From NCBI GenBank assembly GCA_002938045.1, contig PTLJ01000120.1:1-5285 (forward strand): a stretch of 5,285 nt of DNA, given 5' to 3'. The stretch is from Alphaproteobacteria bacterium MarineAlpha3_Bin4. GTDB taxonomy: Bacteria > Pseudomonadota > Alphaproteobacteria > Rhodospirillales > Casp-alpha2. Each line of letters opens with the position of its first letter. Positions within the stretch are counted from its first letter, which is position 1. The translations under genes were made by a program, and so were the position numbers. A model generated the notes under the pieces. That model was not told the origin of the DNA, made no database searches, and saw nothing but the letters and a program-made list of their open reading frames with translations. Shown here piece after piece: positions 1 to 4,644 of the stretch.

Positions 1-267
1 GATCAGCTCCCAAGACTCGGGGCCGTAACCGATGTACTCGCCGTGGCGATCCACATAGAGGTTCGCCGTGGAGCCATAGACGAGTTGAAAGCCGCGCTCG
101 GCGATCGTCTCCCAGTGGTCGGCGGGGATCCCCTTACCGACAATTCGCCCTGTCACCGAAATGAACTGATAATAGATGTAGTGAATTCCAAGTTCGTTGA
201 TTTTGTCGCGAACCTGCTTGACCAGATCGTCACGACCCTTGGCGTTTACATAGGCTTCAATATCCAT
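1..267 (-). CDS. Glutamine synthetase family protein, N-terminal fragment (cut by left edge)
   Basis: Reading the minus strand from an ATG at 267-265 gives 89 uninterrupted codons to the window edge. A GGGGAG ribosome binding site lies a few bases before the start. Residues about 27-60 fit the N-terminal beta-grasp pattern of glutamine synthetases: a 'YYQFISVTGRIVGKGIPADHW' type segment (hydrophobic strand, G-R, G-K, V/I-P-A), then 'ERGFQLVYGST' where classical enzymes have a D-G-S-S-type turn. The end reads 'VDRHGEYIGYGPE'. These enzymes ligate ammonia or an amine to the gamma-carboxylate of glutamate using ATP; the catalytic residues lie outside the window. Context (amine/ammonium channel, class II amidotransferase) suggests a gamma-glutamylamide synthetase role, which is inference. 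It does not look like the type III GlnT/GmaS N-termini I remember (F-V-D-x-x-G-V-x-K-x-K), so I give no symbol. Transcribed divergently from the GntR gene. The plus-strand open frame over this stretch is a shadow. Confidence 0.5.
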   Translation of the reverse strand, partial: MDIEAYVNAKGRDDLVKQVRDKINELGIHYIYYQFISVTGRIVGKGIPADHWETIAERGFQLVYGSTANLYVDRHGEYIGYGPESWELI

Positions 268-301
268 CTCACTCCCCGCTTGTCATTTGGTTGTGTTTTC
301 G

Positions 302-315
302 GACGTCTAGAGGTC
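302..315. promoter_or_regulatory. Imperfect 14-bp palindrome in the divergent gap, possible operator
   Basis: GACGTCTAGAGGTC reads the same on both strands except for one mismatched pair (positions 305 and 312). It lies about 35 bases upstream of the glutamine-synthetase-like start codon, a suitable place for a repressor site. GntR-type regulators bind short palindromes as dimers, so the neighbouring GntR protein is the natural candidate. A palindrome of this quality can arise by chance in a window this long. Confidence 0.5.
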
Positions 316-422
316 TATGGCAATCAAAACTCTTAAACCAATCTCATACCATTAAATTGTGTGCTGTCTCGATGATCAATTAGGGACTTGCTTAGTTTTT
401 GGGAACTAATAGAGGAAACCCT

Positions 423-453
423 TTGACTAAACCATCGGCATTCTGAGCATAAT
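423..453 (+). promoter_or_regulatory. Candidate sigma-70-type promoter of the GntR gene
   Basis: TTGACT (423-428) matches the -35 consensus at five of six positions and CATAAT (448-453) matches the -10 consensus at five of six. The 19-base spacer is longer than the usual 16-18, which lowers confidence. The predicted start of transcription would fall near 460, giving a leader of about 40 bases before the GTG start at 499. Confidence 0.5.
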
Positions 454-459
454 CTGAGC
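442..459 (+). repeat. TCTGAGC direct repeat, 11-bp period, flanking the predicted -10 box
   Basis: TCTGAGC occurs at 442-448 and again at 453-459, exactly 11 bp apart, so both copies face nearly the same side of the helix. The predicted -10 hexamer (448-453) sits between them and shares one base with each. A protein bound here would block the promoter of the GntR gene, so this is a possible autoregulatory site. No regulator can be assigned from sequence alone. Confidence 0.5.
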
Positions 460-498
460 CAATTTTAAACCATTTTTTGAAACAACGGTAGCAATCGC

Positions 499-1227
499 GT
501 GAGATCCGAGGAACCGGGCCCGTTCGAGAGAGAGGTATCAGCAGGTCAGCCTGCGTCACACAGTGGCGGATCGGCGAATATCGCTGTCGAGCTGCGGCGC
601 CAGATCCTTGGGGGTGATTACGTGTTCGGCGAAAGACTTCCGCCCGAACGCGCCCTCGCAGTTCATTTCGGGGCCGCGCGCAGCACCCTCCGCGAAGCCC
701 TGCGGCAGCTTGAAGAAATTAAGTTGGTCGACCGCCGCGTCGGCAGCGGAACTTATGTCAGCTACAGCGTTGACGAGGAAAGCGACGACGTGGCGGCGGC
801 AACCAGTCCTCTCGAACTGATCGAAGTTCGGGTCGCGGTCGAACCGCAGATGATCCGTCTGGCCGTCGCCAACGCCAAAGCCCACGACCTTGAGCACATA
901 GATGCCGCGCTTTCCGAAGTTGAGGGTGCGACAGACGCCGAGAGTTTCTCGCGAGCCGACGAGGCGTTCCATCTCGGGCTTGCGGAATGCACGCAGAACC
1001 CATTGATGATCTGGCTCTACCGGCATCTCAATGACGTTCGCGGGCACGAACAATGGCACGGCTCGCGTGACAAGATTCTAACCGAAACCCGAATCGCCGA
1101 ATACAATACCCAGCACCGGAAATTGGCCTTAGCGATTCGCAACCGGGACGCGGAAACCGCTGTTCGAATTATATCCGAACATTTGGAGAAGGCGCGACGC
1201 GATCTTCTTGGTGCCGCAATCGAGTGA
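499..1227 (+). CDS. GntR family transcriptional regulator, FCD (FadR-like) subfamily
   Basis: A 242-residue DNA-binding regulator of about usual family length. Residues about 25-88 form the winged helix-turn-helix, with the typical GntR run 'GERLPPERALAVHFGAARST', then 'LREALRQLE' and a wing ending 'GSGTYV'. Residues about 103-238 form the all-helical FCD effector domain, beginning 'LELIEVRVAVEPQMIRLA'. The usual metal/ligand site appears intact: D154 and H158 in 'ADEAFH', H206 and H228 in 'SEHL'. FCD regulators commonly sense small carboxylates or amino-acid-like metabolites; the ligand here is unknown. The GTG at 499 is the only plausible start, since no other start codon precedes the HTH in frame, and its ribosome binding site is weak. 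The first 25 residues are a variable, probably disordered tail. Position between a divergent glutamine-synthetase-like gene and the amt gene suggests it controls one or both. Confidence 0.5.
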   Translation: MRSEEPGPFEREVSAGQPASHSGGSANIAVELRRQILGGDYVFGERLPPERALAVHFGAARSTLREALRQLEEIKLVDRRVGSGTYVSYSVDEESDDVAAATSPLELIEVRVAVEPQMIRLAVANAKAHDLEHIDAALSEVEGATDAESFSRADEAFHLGLAECTQNPLMIWLYRHLNDVRGHEQWHGSRDKILTETRIAEYNTQHRKLALAIRNRDAETAVRIISEHLEKARRDLLGAAIE

Positions 1228-1335
1228 GTTATCAATCCGTTAGCGGCGTCGGGAGCAACTTGAGGTTATAATTTAAGGTAAAAATATTGTTTGAGATAAA
1301 AAATCTGTGTAGCTTTGTGTGTATTCGAACCTCGT

Positions 1336-1383
1336 CCCACCATGCCGGACGGTAGCCTGGGGATCGGAATCGGTCATGGTGGG
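1336..1383 (+). other. Long inverted repeat / hairpin I of the amt upstream region
   Basis: CCCACCATG (1336-1344) pairs perfectly with CATGGTGGG (1375-1383). The stem extends inward by CCG (1345-1347) with CGG (1371-1373) across one bulged T, giving 12 base pairs around a 23-base apical region. There is no run of T after it, so it is not an ordinary terminator for the GntR gene. A 9-bp perfect stem with this spacing is expected about once by chance in a window this size, so it carries weight only together with the neighbouring stems. Confidence 0.5.
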
Positions 1384-1398
1384 GGAATAACGATTTTG

Positions 1399-1434
1399 GG
1401 GGCTTGGGTACTTGAAATCACCACCACCAACCCC
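1399..1434 (+). other. Possible hairpin II, competing with hairpin I
   Basis: GGGG (1399-1402) and TTGG (1404-1407), separated by one bulged C, can pair with CCAA (1427-1430) and CCCC (1431-1434). The CCACCACC stretch in its loop side (1421-1428) could instead pair with GGTGG at 1379-1383, which belongs to hairpin I. Two mutually exclusive folds are therefore possible. This is hand pairing without energy calculation. Confidence 0.5.
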
Positions 1435-1498
1435 GGGTCCGTTTCCCGTGCGGCTCCCATGCGGCACTGGCGACGTTCTCTTCAATACATTGGCAAAT

Positions 1499-1510
1499 GT
1501 TGAATTCAAC
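1499..1510. promoter_or_regulatory. Perfect 12-bp palindrome GTTGAATTCAAC, possible operator
   Basis: GTTGAATTCAAC is identical on both strands and lies about 120 bases before the amt start. It could be a dimer-binding site for the GntR or XRE regulator encoded nearby. I did not find a second copy in the other gaps of the window. About one such palindrome is expected by chance in 5 kb, so support is weak. Confidence 0.5.
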
Positions 1511-1529
1511 GGGCGGATGCTTCTGCCCG
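1510..1529 (+). other. Hairpin III of the amt upstream region (8-bp stem, tetraloop)
   Basis: CGGGCGGA (1510-1517) pairs with TCTGCCCG (1522-1529), with one G-U wobble at 1515/1524, closing a four-base TGCT loop. It is a compact, GC-rich stem. No T-run follows, so it is unlikely to terminate transcription by itself. Confidence 0.5.
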
Positions 1530-1537
1530 CAGGAGAA

Positions 1538-1555
1538 CGTGTCGGTTAAGACACG
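1538..1555 (+). other. Hairpin IV of the amt upstream region
   Basis: CGTGTC (1538-1543) and GACACG (1550-1555) form a perfect six-base-pair stem around a GGTTAA loop, eight bases after hairpin III. The loop contains no obvious anti-Shine-Dalgarno sequence, so a direct link to the amt ribosome binding site at 1619-1625 cannot be drawn. Confidence 0.5.
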
Positions 1556-1574
1556 GATAATAACAATCATTCTT

Positions 1575-1593
1575 TTGCACCGTGGTTGGTGAA
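1575..1593. promoter_or_regulatory. NtrC-like dyad upstream of amt (weak)
   Basis: TTGCACC-GTGGTT-GGTGAA resembles the NtrC enhancer pattern TGCACC-N5-GGTGCA, but the spacer is six bases rather than five and the right arm ends in AA instead of CA. No sigma-54 -24/-12 element was found in the amt upstream region. NtrC control would make sense for an ammonium channel gene, yet the site lies only about 40 bases from the start codon. Confidence 0.5.
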
Positions 1594-1631
1594 TAAAACA
1601 CGATTGAAACCTGATAACAGAGGGGTAAACG

Positions 1632-3002
1632 ATGGATACGGATGTTGCTGCGATTACAACAGTATTCACTGAGTTTTACTACTTTATTACTGTTGCGTTG
1701 ATGTTCCTGATCCATGTTGGCTTCTGCATGTACGAAGTGGGAGCCAGCCGGAGACGGAACCACATGCATACCCTGATGAAGAACTCCATGCTGATCCCAT
1801 TGGTCACGGTCACATGGTTCTTCTTTGGGTGGTGGATTTATTGGGCGTTTCCGGGCGGTCCCGGAATCACTGGCCCTCTTGGCCATCCGGATCCCTCCTT
1901 TGCGGCAGCTTACACGCCGTGGGGCGAGAGCATGGGTCCACGTCTGGACGACCGTATCAGCGGAGTTTTCTGGGCGGCTTTCCTGCTGTTTGCCTGGACG
2001 GCAGCATCGATTGTTTCCGGTGCTGTTATCGAGCGTATTCGGTCCTTCGCGTTTTGGATATTCGCCATTCTGATCGGTTCGGTCACGTGGTCGATCGACG
2101 CGGCCTGGGGCTGGCATTTCAGCGGCTGGATGGTTCAGCTTCTCGGCTATCACGATGCCTATGCCTCCGGAGTCATTCACGCCATCGCCGGCGGTTGCGC
2201 GCTCGGTATATTGGTGGTGCTTGGCCCACGTCTCGGCAAATTTGCCGCGGACGGTACGCCACGCGATATCCTGCCACACAACCCGTGGTTGGTATGTATT
2301 GGCCTGTTCTTAATCTATACGGGTTTCTGGGGCTTCTACGTTGCCTGTAATGTTCCCCTTGCGACGACAGGCTTCATCGATGGCCAAATCACAGGAGCCA
2401 CCCAAACGGCAACCACGATTTACATGACGCCGACTACGCTCAGCGCTATCACTATGAACTTCCTCATGTCGCTGGCTGGCGGCATGATGGTCGGATACAT
2501 GGTCAGTAAGGGTGATGCCTTCTGGACCTATTCTGGTGGCCTGGCGGGTATCATCACGGCGTCCGCTGGCAACGACCTCTATCATCCTATTCAGGCGTTG
2601 TTCATTGGTGGCATCGGAACCTACCTGATGTACAAATTGCATTACTGGGTCGAGGCAAAATTCAAGATCGATGATGCCGTCGGCGCCGTGGCAGTGCATG
2701 GGTATGCAGGCTTCATCGGCGTTGTCATTGCTGGCTTTGTGCTTTGGGGGCACCCGTCCTCGCCGTACGATGGTTTTGCCGCGATCAATCCGGTTGGCCA
2801 ATTTATCGGTGCCATTATTATGTTTTGGGTGCTTGGTTTCATCCCGGCTTGGATTATTGCCAAGATCCTCGCGTCGGCAGACCTCCTTCGTATTCCGAGG
2901 GAAGTCGAGTTGCTTGGCCTGGATTTCCACGACAATCGTGAAGCCGAAGCCGCGCGTCAGGATGTCCTCGCGGACGTTCGTTCTGTCTCTGCGACGGGAT
3001 GA
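1632..3002 (+). CDS. amt: Amt/Mep/Rh family ammonium (possibly methylammonium) transporter, divergent
   Basis: An inner-membrane channel of 456 residues with the many hydrophobic segments expected of the 11-helix Amt fold. Aligned by eye to E. coli AmtB, the pore histidines are kept (H183 in 'GVIHAIAGG', H356 in 'VAVHGYAG'), as are the Phe gate (F120, F235), W159, D175 and the 'ERIR' loop at 134-137. The start resembles the Amt subgroup with 'AGFAMxEAG..R.KN' (here 'VGFCMYEVGASRRRNH') and no cleaved signal peptide. Residues 419-431, 'LRIPREVELLGLD', match the conserved cytoplasmic tail that contacts PII proteins in AmtB, followed by about 25 extra residues. Oddities: N216 and S219 of AmtB correspond to Y236 and C239, and the family signature around D175 is degenerate. 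A good AGAGGGG site (1619-1625) supports the ATG. Co-transcribed with the small gene downstream. The Amt fold is near certain; the true substrate is not. Confidence 0.5.
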   Translation: MDTDVAAITTVFTEFYYFITVALMFLIHVGFCMYEVGASRRRNHMHTLMKNSMLIPLVTVTWFFFGWWIYWAFPGGPGITGPLGHPDPSFAAAYTPWGESMGPRLDDRISGVFWAAFLLFAWTAASIVSGAVIERIRSFAFWIFAILIGSVTWSIDAAWGWHFSGWMVQLLGYHDAYASGVIHAIAGGCALGILVVLGPRLGKFAADGTPRDILPHNPWLVCIGLFLIYTGFWGFYVACNVPLATTGFIDGQITGATQTATTIYMTPTTLSAITMNFLMSLAGGMMVGYMVSKGDAFWTYSGGLAGIITASAGNDLYHPIQALFIGGIGTYLMYKLHYWVEAKFKIDDAVGAVAVHGYAGFIGVVIAGFVLWGHPSSPYDGFAAINPVGQFIGAIIMFWVLGFIPAWIIAKILASADLLRIPREVELLGLDFHDNREAEAARQDVLADVRSVSATG

Positions 3003-3018
3003 GCTACGGATACAAGAT

Positions 3019-3025
3019 AAAGGAG
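3019..3025 (+). promoter_or_regulatory. Strong ribosome binding site of the small membrane protein gene
   Basis: AAAGGAG lies seven bases before the ATG at 3033, in the 30-base gap after the amt stop codon. It is one of the best Shine-Dalgarno matches in the window, indicating that the small downstream gene is truly translated. Confidence 0.5.
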
Positions 3026-3032
3026 ATAAATT

Positions 3033-3254
3033 ATGTCAACGACACCTATCGATACTTGGGCCGTCGACTTGGCGAATGTCACGGTTATCTATCCGTGGGT
3101 CGGATCCGAAGTCGCGATGGCTTCGGTTGGGATTATCGCCTGGTTGGCCTGGCATGTTTGGCAAGTCAAGCATGAGAACTCGACCTACGACGAAAATCTC
3201 CGGAAATATGGAGGCAAAGAAACTATAAATTCTGCCATCGATGACCATCAGTAG
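3033..3254 (+). CDS. Small single-pass membrane protein encoded directly after amt
   Basis: A 73-residue protein of unknown function. Residues 1-24 are a mostly polar segment with several aromatics (W9, Y20, W22) and a 'YPWVGSE' motif. Residues about 27-45, 'VAMASVGIIAWLAWHVWQV', form one hydrophobic helix rich in tryptophan. The tail from K46 on is charged ('KHENSTYDENLRKYGG'). By the positive-inside rule the C-terminus probably faces the cytoplasm. No signal-peptidase site, lipobox or enzyme motif is visible. It follows amt by 30 bases with its own strong ribosome binding site, and a Rho-independent terminator closes the pair, so the two are almost certainly one transcript. A role as accessory or regulatory partner of the channel is inference from that pairing. 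I have a general memory of similar short proteins near amt genes in amine-utilisation clusters but cannot confirm it. Confidence 0.5.
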   Translation: MSTTPIDTWAVDLANVTVIYPWVGSEVAMASVGIIAWLAWHVWQVKHENSTYDENLRKYGGKETINSAIDDHQ

Positions 3255-3277
3255 TTGGTCGAGAGCATTGCGTAATG

Positions 3278-3308
3278 GGGGCATCGGGACTTTCCGGTGC
3301 CCCTTTTT
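3278..3308 (+). terminator. Rho-independent terminator of the amt transcription unit
   Basis: GGGGCATCGG (3278-3287) pairs with CCGGTGCCCC (3294-3303), including one G-U wobble, around a six-base GACTTT loop, and is followed at once by TTTTT (3304-3308). It lies 24 bases after the stop codon of the small membrane protein gene. There is no T-run on the opposite strand, so it acts only rightward. Confidence 0.5.
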
Positions 3309-3367
3309 CGTAGTTTAAAACGAGCGGAAATGTACCCATTAGTCGATATTTGGGTCACGTATATCAG

Positions 3368-3880
3368 ATGAAAGAAGACGGAGAAAAACGCCTGGAATTC
3401 AAAGTCTCAAGGGGGCGGTGCTTACACGGCATAATAATTTCTGCCTTACTTATGGTCATAGGTATATTAGCCGTTTCCTTCGGCGATGCTCATATTCAGG
3501 ATAGCGGATGGGTCGGCACTGTTTGTTTTGCGGTCGCGGCCGGGGTCCTATACGTCTCACGTGGCTTTTGGACGGGTGGCGTCGCGATGACCATCGATAA
3601 CGAGGGTATTTGGTACCGCGACTGGCAACTGCCTGTAGTGCCGTGGGGTCATGTGGCTAACGTTTATTCAGACGGGATTCGTCTTCGACCGCTGCTACGT
3701 ATAGATCTGAATGATGCACAGGTTTTCTTTGCGAGCCTCGACGACGAGTCCCGCCGAGGAATTCTTGGCAATACACTGATTAAAAAGGATCGACTGTTTA
3801 TTCCCAATAACGCCGTGGATAAGTCGATCACGGATTTGATTACGGCAATCAAAGCTTTTCGGGGTGGTGCCAAACCCTGA
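3368..3880 (+). CDS. Two-pass membrane protein with C-terminal PH-like domain (STM3941-like)
   Basis: A 170-residue protein from the ATG at 3368. A TTG at 3350 would add six residues; neither start has a clear ribosome binding site, and I prefer the ATG. A short polar N-terminus leads to two hydrophobic helices at about 20-38 and 48-64, then a soluble domain from about 72 to the end. That domain has the feel of the STM3941/bacterial PH-like families: 'MTIDNEGIWYRDWQLPVVPWGHVANVY' (the pattern 'I.n.GI.y.......v.W..I..v'), then a strand 'LLRIDLND' and a C-terminal helix 'VDKSITDLITAIKAF'. No catalytic residues are visible. Such proteins are mostly uncharacterised membrane-anchored domains. It lies between the amt terminator and the XRE gene, so it is probably transcribed separately from amt. 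A link to amine metabolism is not shown by the sequence. The family call is from pattern memory and moderate. Confidence 0.5.
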   Translation: MKEDGEKRLEFKVSRGRCLHGIIISALLMVIGILAVSFGDAHIQDSGWVGTVCFAVAAGVLYVSRGFWTGGVAMTIDNEGIWYRDWQLPVVPWGHVANVYSDGIRLRPLLRIDLNDAQVFFASLDDESRRGILGNTLIKKDRLFIPNNAVDKSITDLITAIKAFRGGAKP

Positions 3881-3881
3881 C

Positions 3882-3933
3882 GATGGGATGATGGCATGCC
3901 GCTCGCTCTGTCGAGCAATTGATGGCTTGATGG
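3882..3933 (+). repeat. 13-bp direct repeat GATGGNNTGATGG upstream of the XRE gene
   Basis: GATGGGATGATGG (3882-3894) and GATGGCTTGATGG (3921-3933) agree at 11 of 13 positions and start 39 bp apart. Each copy contains two GATGG units eight bases apart; a fifth, AATGG, lies at 3941-3945. They fill most of the 81-base gap before the XRE-cupin gene, where an autoregulatory operator would be expected. Confidence 0.5.
3901..3916 (+). other. Short hairpin between the membrane protein gene and the XRE gene
   Basis: GCTCG (3901-3905) and CGAGC (3912-3916) pair around a CTCTGT loop, 20 bases after the stop codon of the upstream gene. No T-run follows, so it is at best a weak terminator. It lies between the two GATGG repeat blocks. 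Confidence 0.5.
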
Positions 3934-3953
3934 AGCGATTAATGGTCATCAAG
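3926..3953. promoter_or_regulatory. Inverted repeat overlapping the XRE gene ribosome binding site
   Basis: CTTGATG (3926-3932) is matched by CATCAAG (3947-3953) with 14 bases between. The right arm overlaps the AAGG ribosome binding site (3951-3954), seven bases before the ATG at 3962. It could be an operator for the XRE protein, or an RNA stem that hides the ribosome binding site. Confidence 0.5.
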
Positions 3954-3961
3954 GTAAAGCT

Positions 3962-4597
3962 ATGGCTAGCAAAGAGACCCTGAAATTCCAAGATCCTCAT
4001 GCGTTATCCGGCGCCAGGGACAACAAGCTCGGAGTCGCTATCGGCAACGAAATTCGCGAGTTCCGACACAAGCAGAATATGACGGTCGCCGACCTGGCGA
4101 AGCGCGCAGGTGTCTCGGCAGGCATGCTATCAAAGATCGAAAACGGAAATACGTCGCCATCGTTGAGTACCCTGCAAGCGCTGTCTCACGCACTCCATGT
4201 CCCTGTAACCGCTTTCTTTCGCCGGTTCGAGGAAAGTCGTGATGCAACATATGTGAAGGCAGGACAAGGTTTAACGATTGAGCGGCGCGGTACGCGGGCA
4301 GGTCACCAGTACGAACTATTAGGGCATACGACCGACGGGCGTGTCGTGGTCGAACCCTACCTGATTACCCTGACCGAGGAATCGGACGTTTTTCCATTGT
4401 TTCAACATGCGGGTACCGAGTTCCTTTACATGCTTGAAGGAGAGGTCGGTTACCACCACAGTGGGCGAACCTATGTTCTTTCGCCCGGAGATTCACTTTA
4501 TTTCGATGCCGACGTGCCGCATGGTCCCGAAGAACTCCGGAAGCTGCCAATCCGTTTCATTTCTGTTATTTCTTATCCGCGGCCCCGCGACGATTGA
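3962..4597 (+). CDS. XRE family transcriptional regulator with C-terminal cupin domain
   Basis: A 211-residue one-component regulator. Residues about 27-87 form the XRE helix-turn-helix, with the typical 'IREFRHKQNMTVADLAKRAG' start, recognition helix 'SAGMLSKIENGNTSPSLSTL' and 'LSHALHVPVTAFF' end. Residues about 128-206 form a cupin_2 barrel: motif 1 'FQHAGTEFLYMLEGEV' and motif 2 'LSPGDSLYFDADVPHG'. H149, E153 and H187 are present, but the first histidine of the usual HxH pair is F147, so metal binding may be altered or absent. Related XRE-cupin proteins control genes for amine, polyamine and amino acid use (PuuR is the known example). Its place just before a class II amidotransferase gene, in the same direction, suggests it controls that operon and itself. 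The gap upstream carries repeats that could be its operator. Domain assignment is firm; effector unknown. Confidence 0.5.
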   Translation: MASKETLKFQDPHALSGARDNKLGVAIGNEIREFRHKQNMTVADLAKRAGVSAGMLSKIENGNTSPSLSTLQALSHALHVPVTAFFRRFEESRDATYVKAGQGLTIERRGTRAGHQYELLGHTTDGRVVVEPYLITLTEESDVFPLFQHAGTEFLYMLEGEVGYHHSGRTYVLSPGDSLYFDADVPHGPEELRKLPIRFISVISYPRPRDD

Positions 4598-4644
4598 TCC
4601 CGAAAAGTCTAACATTCCTATCAGGAAATATTATTTACCGGTGT

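Larger units (their letters stand above)
334..473 (+). repeat. Three dispersed TAAACCA(A/T) direct repeats
   Basis: TAAACCAA occurs at 334-341 and TAAACCAT at 428-435 and 466-473, all in the same orientation. A related ATACCATT lies at 346-353. An inverted relative, ATTTGGTT, lies at 285-292 close to the glutamine-synthetase-like start. ACCA/TGGT half-sites occur in many GntR-FCD operators, so these could be regulator contacts, but the spacing (94 and 38 bp) is irregular and the region is AT-rich. Confidence 0.5.
1228..1631 (+). other. 404-base intergenic region upstream of amt with several predicted RNA hairpins
   Basis: No convincing protein gene lies here: the short open frames on both strands lack ribosome binding sites and recognisable protein features. 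The first 90 bases are AT-rich and contain a perfect TATAAT at 1267-1272, but without a matching -35 box. From 1336 the base composition becomes GC-rich and holds several possible stems (1336-1383, 1399-1434, 1510-1529, 1538-1555) and a 12-bp palindrome (1499-1510). If transcription starts near 1280 the amt mRNA would have a leader of about 350 bases. No known riboswitch class was recognised; a small RNA gene is an alternative. Confidence 0.5.

Noticed and set aside
43..336. Plus-strand 97-residue open frame at the left edge
   Set aside because: It is antisense to the glutamine-synthetase-like gene on the minus strand, which has a ribosome binding site and recognisable family sequence; the plus-strand product resembles nothing.
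556..1059. Minus-strand 167-residue open frame inside the GntR gene
   Set aside because: It lies wholly antisense to a clear GntR-FCD coding sequence and has no recognisable domain.
1322..1340. tRNA T-loop-like GGTTCGAAT on the minus strand
   Set aside because: The base after the loop is A rather than the C needed to close the T-stem, and no acceptor, anticodon or D arm can be drawn.
1359..1408. G-quadruplex formed by four G-runs
   Set aside because: Loops of about 18 and 12 bases are too long for a confident call, and the G-runs are better explained by pairing with nearby C-rich sequence.
1273..1509. Minus-strand 78-residue frame and plus-strand 62-residue frame (1315-1503) in the gap before amt
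   Set aside because: Neither has a ribosome binding site or protein-like pattern, and they overlap each other on opposite strands over the hairpin-rich stretch.
1484..1512. Sigma-54 promoter before amt (TTGGCAAATGTTGAA)
   Set aside because: The TGGC element is not followed by TTGC at the required distance, and other TGGC occurrences in the gap fail as well.
1506..2279. Minus-strand 257-residue open frame over the start of amt
   Set aside because: The plus strand encodes an unmistakable Amt protein; the antisense product is rich in Arg, Gly and Asn with no domain and is a shadow of amt codon use.
2310..2930. Minus-strand 206-residue open frame over the 3' half of amt
   Set aside because: It is an antisense shadow of the amt coding sequence.
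4622..4637. Imperfect palindrome before the amidotransferase gene with GG and CC ends
   Set aside because: Only about half of the positions are symmetric, no better than expected in AT-rich sequence.
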